Part shown: in pieces, positions 13,183 to 14,158 of the stretch
How the letters are laid out: each line of letters begins with the position of its first letter
How positions within the stretch are numbered: position 1 is the first letter of the stretch
From: Actinomycetota bacterium
GTDB lineage: Bacteria; Actinomycetota; Acidimicrobiia; Acidimicrobiales; Ilumatobacteraceae
Direction of reading: 5' to 3'
Assembly (NCBI GenBank): GCA_026393655.1
Contig: JAPKZT010000329.1
Coordinates: 1 to 14,158, forward strand
Length of the DNA: 14,158 bases
Notes under the pieces: generated by a model
Databases searched by the model: none
What the model was told of the DNA's origin: nothing
What the model saw: the letters and a program-made list of their open reading frames with translations, nothing else
Program-made: the position numbers and the translations under genes

Positions 13183-14158
13183 TAATCCAACTCTGCTTTG
13201 CTGGCTCGAGACATCAGTTGCACCATCGCTTCGCTCGCACTTGTCGTGCCTTCGCAAACTGCCGCAACTTGCTGGGTGATCGGCATATCAACTTTGTATC
13301 GCTGAGCCAGTTGCGATACCGAAAGTGAAGACTTGACACCTTCAGCGATCATCTTCATTGACCCCGTAATCGAATCAATCGATTCGCCTCTGCCCAGTCG
13401 CACACCAACTGCGTTGTTACGGCTTTGCGCCGACGCACACGTCGCGATGACATCGCCAATACCGGCCAAACCTGTAAATGTGCTTGGATTAGCGCCAAGA
13501 ACGACACCGAGTCGTGACATCTCAGCAAGCCCGCGCGTAATCAACGTCGCTTTTGAATTATCGCCAAATCCCATTCCTTCAACAATGCCTGAGGCGATCG
13601 CAATAACATTTTTTACGACGCCACCTATTTCACAACCAAGCACATCAGAGTTCGTATACACGCGCAAAGTTGGTCGAGTCAGCAGTACTTGAATTTGCTT
13701 TGCAACGTCATCGTCAGCGCAAGCAACAACTGTGGCGGCAGGTTGACCAGCCAAAATTTCGTGCGCCAAATTCGGGCCTGTTAAAACTGCGACACTGTGG
13801 CGCGGCAAAACTTCAACAATCACTTCGCTCATTCGCATCAAGGTTTCTCGCTCTAGACCTTTTGTCAGACTGATGATCGGTGCGCTCGGCGAAATATATT
13901 TTGCGACTTCAATGAGTACTTCACGAAAACCGTTTGATGGCACCGCCATCATCACGATCGCTGCATTCTGAACTACATCTTGCAACTTCGCCGAGCATGA
14001 CAAACTCTCGGTCAATACTGCTCCACCGAGATAGTCGACATTTTGATGTTGTGTACTGATCTGTTTGGCAAGATCATCTCGCCTAGCCCACAACATCGTC
14101 GGCTGATTTTGTGCCACAACACTGGCCACCGTCGTGCCCCACGAGCCCGCGCCAATGA
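13182..14158 (-). CDS. gpsA: glycerol-3-phosphate dehydrogenase [NAD(P)+], 5' end beyond window
   Basis: This is GpsA, which reduces dihydroxyacetone phosphate to sn-glycerol-3-phosphate for phospholipid synthesis. Seen: at the window edge IGAGSWGTTVA, the GxGxxG NAD-binding loop; SLTKGLE; a GPN motif (LTGPNLAHEI); EIGGVVKNVIAIASGIVEGMGFGDNSKATLITRGLAEM with the catalytic Lys; and GLAGIGDVIATC..SRN. The coding frame is open through 14158 and the Rossmann loop needs those upstream codons, so an internal GTG at 14129 is not the start. Only a few N-terminal residues are likely missing. The C-terminus (MSRASKAELD) looks complete, and its TAA overlaps the ATG of the next gene by one base. It heads the visible part of the four-gene minus-strand cluster; its promoter is outside the window. 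Confidence 0.95.
   Translation of the reverse strand, partial: IGAGSWGTTVASVVAQNQPTMLWARRDDLAKQISTQHQNVDYLGGAVLTESLSCSAKLQDVVQNAAIVMMAVPSNGFREVLIEVAKYISPSAPIISLTKGLERETLMRMSEVIVEVLPRHSVAVLTGPNLAHEILAGQPAATVVACADDDVAKQIQVLLTRPTLRVYTNSDVLGCEIGGVVKNVIAIASGIVEGMGFGDNSKATLITRGLAEMSRLGVVLGANPSTFTGLAGIGDVIATCASAQSRNNAVGVRLGRGESIDSITGSMKMIAEGVKSSLSVSQLAQRYKVDMPITQQVAAVCEGTTSASEAMVQLMSRASKAELD

Noticed and set aside
13182..13257. 75-bp N-terminal extension of the 406-aa unknown protein (start at 13257)
   Set aside because: It would overlap the gpsA coding end by 76 bp; ATG 13182 overlapping the gpsA TAA as TAATG is the better start.
14127..14129. GTG 14129 as the gpsA start
   Set aside because: The frame stays open to the window edge and the codons beyond encode the GAGSWG NAD-binding loop, which belongs to the protein.

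Overview
The window reads as actinobacterial chromosome. Several things point there: a DUF3039 protein, an ImuA'/ImuB/DnaE2 mutasome of the mycobacterial type, LexA boxes of the GAAC-N4-GTTC form, and several start codons placed 6-8 nt after a TANNNT -10 (leaderless style). The base composition is moderate for the phylum and there are many TTG/GTG starts. This resembles Acidimicrobiia or freshwater Actinobacteria (Ilumatobacter-like), but that placement is an inference. I see no tRNA, rRNA, CRISPR array, transposase or phage gene. Coding density is very high: the largest gene-free gap is 111 bp (4098-4208), so no stretch over 300 bp lacks a gene.

Layout. (1) 5-965, plus strand: a DUF3039 zinc-ribbon-like protein and a LysE/RhtB-family exporter, whose 3' end overlaps the 3' end of dnaE2. 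(2) 948-7231, minus strand, transcribed right to left: imuA' - imuB - NUDIX hydrolase - dnaE2, the translesion-synthesis (SOS mutagenesis) cassette with a NUDIX gene inside it. Perfect GAAC-N4-GTTC LexA operators lie directly in front of imuA' and dnaE2, each touching or next to a -10 hexamer. (3) 7319-8772, minus strand: a DNA-binding B12-domain regulator carrying the full Wx9EH + DxHxxG signature of CarH-type adenosylcobalamin photoreceptors, but with an excisionase-type helix-turn-helix. Upstream of it is a small Nfu_N-like protein. (4) 8873-10141, plus strand: an acyl-CoA dehydrogenase. (5) 10174-14158, minus strand: a compact cluster gpsA (5' end outside the window) - unknown 406-aa protein - selD - rnhB.

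How the parts work together. DNA damage should relieve LexA at both imuA' and dnaE2. The inactive polymerase ImuB, with a clamp motif QLRLWG, and ImuA' would then bring DnaE2 to lesions. The NUDIX enzyme could clean the nucleotide pool or could be a passenger. The CarH-like gene lies immediately upstream of imuA' on the same strand, so a light/B12 input next to a UV-damage mutasome is the most attractive hypothesis here. It is unproven.

A second theme is structural. Most gene junctions carry their own short imperfect tandem duplication (11, 12, 13, 13, 14 or 41 bp units), unrelated to each other, and one of them duplicates the 3' end of a gene including its stop codon. Several stop codons also sit in CTAG/TTAA-rich palindromic sequence.
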